Assembly: GCF_022870865.1 (NCBI RefSeq)
Contig: NZ_CP091508.1
Span: 2,108,001 to 2,172,000, forward strand
DNA: 64,000 nt
Reading direction: 5' to 3'
Origin: Uruburuella testudinis
Lineage (GTDB): Bacteria; Pseudomonadota; Gammaproteobacteria; Burkholderiales; Neisseriaceae
The notes under the pieces were generated by a model, which saw nothing but the letters and a program-made list of their open reading frames with translations, searched no databases and was not told where the DNA came from. A program made the translations under genes and the position numbers. Below are positions 63,983-64,000 of the stretch, in pieces; within the stretch, counting starts at the first letter, position 1, and every line of letters starts with the position of its first letter.

Positions 63983-64000
63983 ATGGGCAAACTTTCCACT
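63983..64000 (+). CDS. Start of a gene, probably 5-hydroxyisourate hydrolase (partial)
   Basis: Only six codons, MGKLST, are visible after AGGA seven to ten bases upstream. 5-hydroxyisourate hydrolases typically begin MGKLSTHVLDTA, and this enzyme makes the substrate of UraD encoded next door. The call is inference from six residues plus context. Confidence 0.45.

Overview
The window comes from a member of the Neisseriaceae, most likely a commensal or animal-associated Neisseria. The 12-base DNA uptake sequence AGGCCGTCTGAA, with some canonical ATGCCGTCTGAA copies, recurs throughout, often as inverted pairs acting as terminators. The tmRNA tag reads ANDETYALAA, and a ComP-type uptake-sequence receptor is encoded at about 57.1 kb. 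No species can be named from sequence alone.

Layout. 1-6.4 kb: leftward type III-A CRISPR effector operon csm1(cas10)-csm2-csm3-csm4-csm5, with csm5 cut by the window edge and no array, cas1/cas2, cas6 or csm6 visible. 7.1-8.4 kb: pgsA and a tRNA cluster (three Gly, Cys, a strange Cys-like tRNA, Leu). A tyrosine integrase remnant sits in the tRNA-Leu 3' end and is broken by an IS982-family element. 10-18 kb: a Gln/Arg-rich lipoprotein, radA, comEC, rlmB, a glycosyltransferase, a DUF1841 gene. 18.2-25.2 kb: ssrA, then a 6.5-kb island bounded by 41-bp direct repeats. It holds a RelE/Phd-type toxin-antitoxin pair, a huge phage polyvalent protein and an IS5-family wreck, but no integrase. 25.5-27.7 kb: adhP and purC. 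27.9-31.4 kb: a scar made of a partial duplication of the lipoprotein locus, an orphan two-partner-secretion toxin C-terminus of lipase type with a small lipoprotein behind it, another pretoxin stub cut by a second IS982 copy, and a frameshifted gene.

31.9-50.2 kb is mostly core: NSS transporter, an isochorismatase-fold protein lacking its catalytic Cys, pta, a HAD phosphatase, nhaA, a HerA-like ATPase, a VOC protein, ETF-QO, folA, ispH, lspA, ileS, ribF. 50.4-58.9 kb: an ABC permease, a macA-macB-OMP efflux operon, two type IV pilin genes (the second is comP) and an EamA exporter. 58.9-64 kb: a purine-ring breakdown locus (allA, alc, uraD, puuE, probably uraH at the right edge) with a LysE-family transporter and a hexapeptide acyltransferase.

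Two short dispersed repeat families run through the intergenic space. One has TA-bounded GGGTGTCCTGA termini and behaves like a miniature transposable element: three copies are exactly 164 bp, one is a pure 49-bp palindrome, and some abut the ssrA promoter or form the stop codons of comEC and an ABC permease. The other begins CCCATTCACAAAA and is itself invaded by the first.
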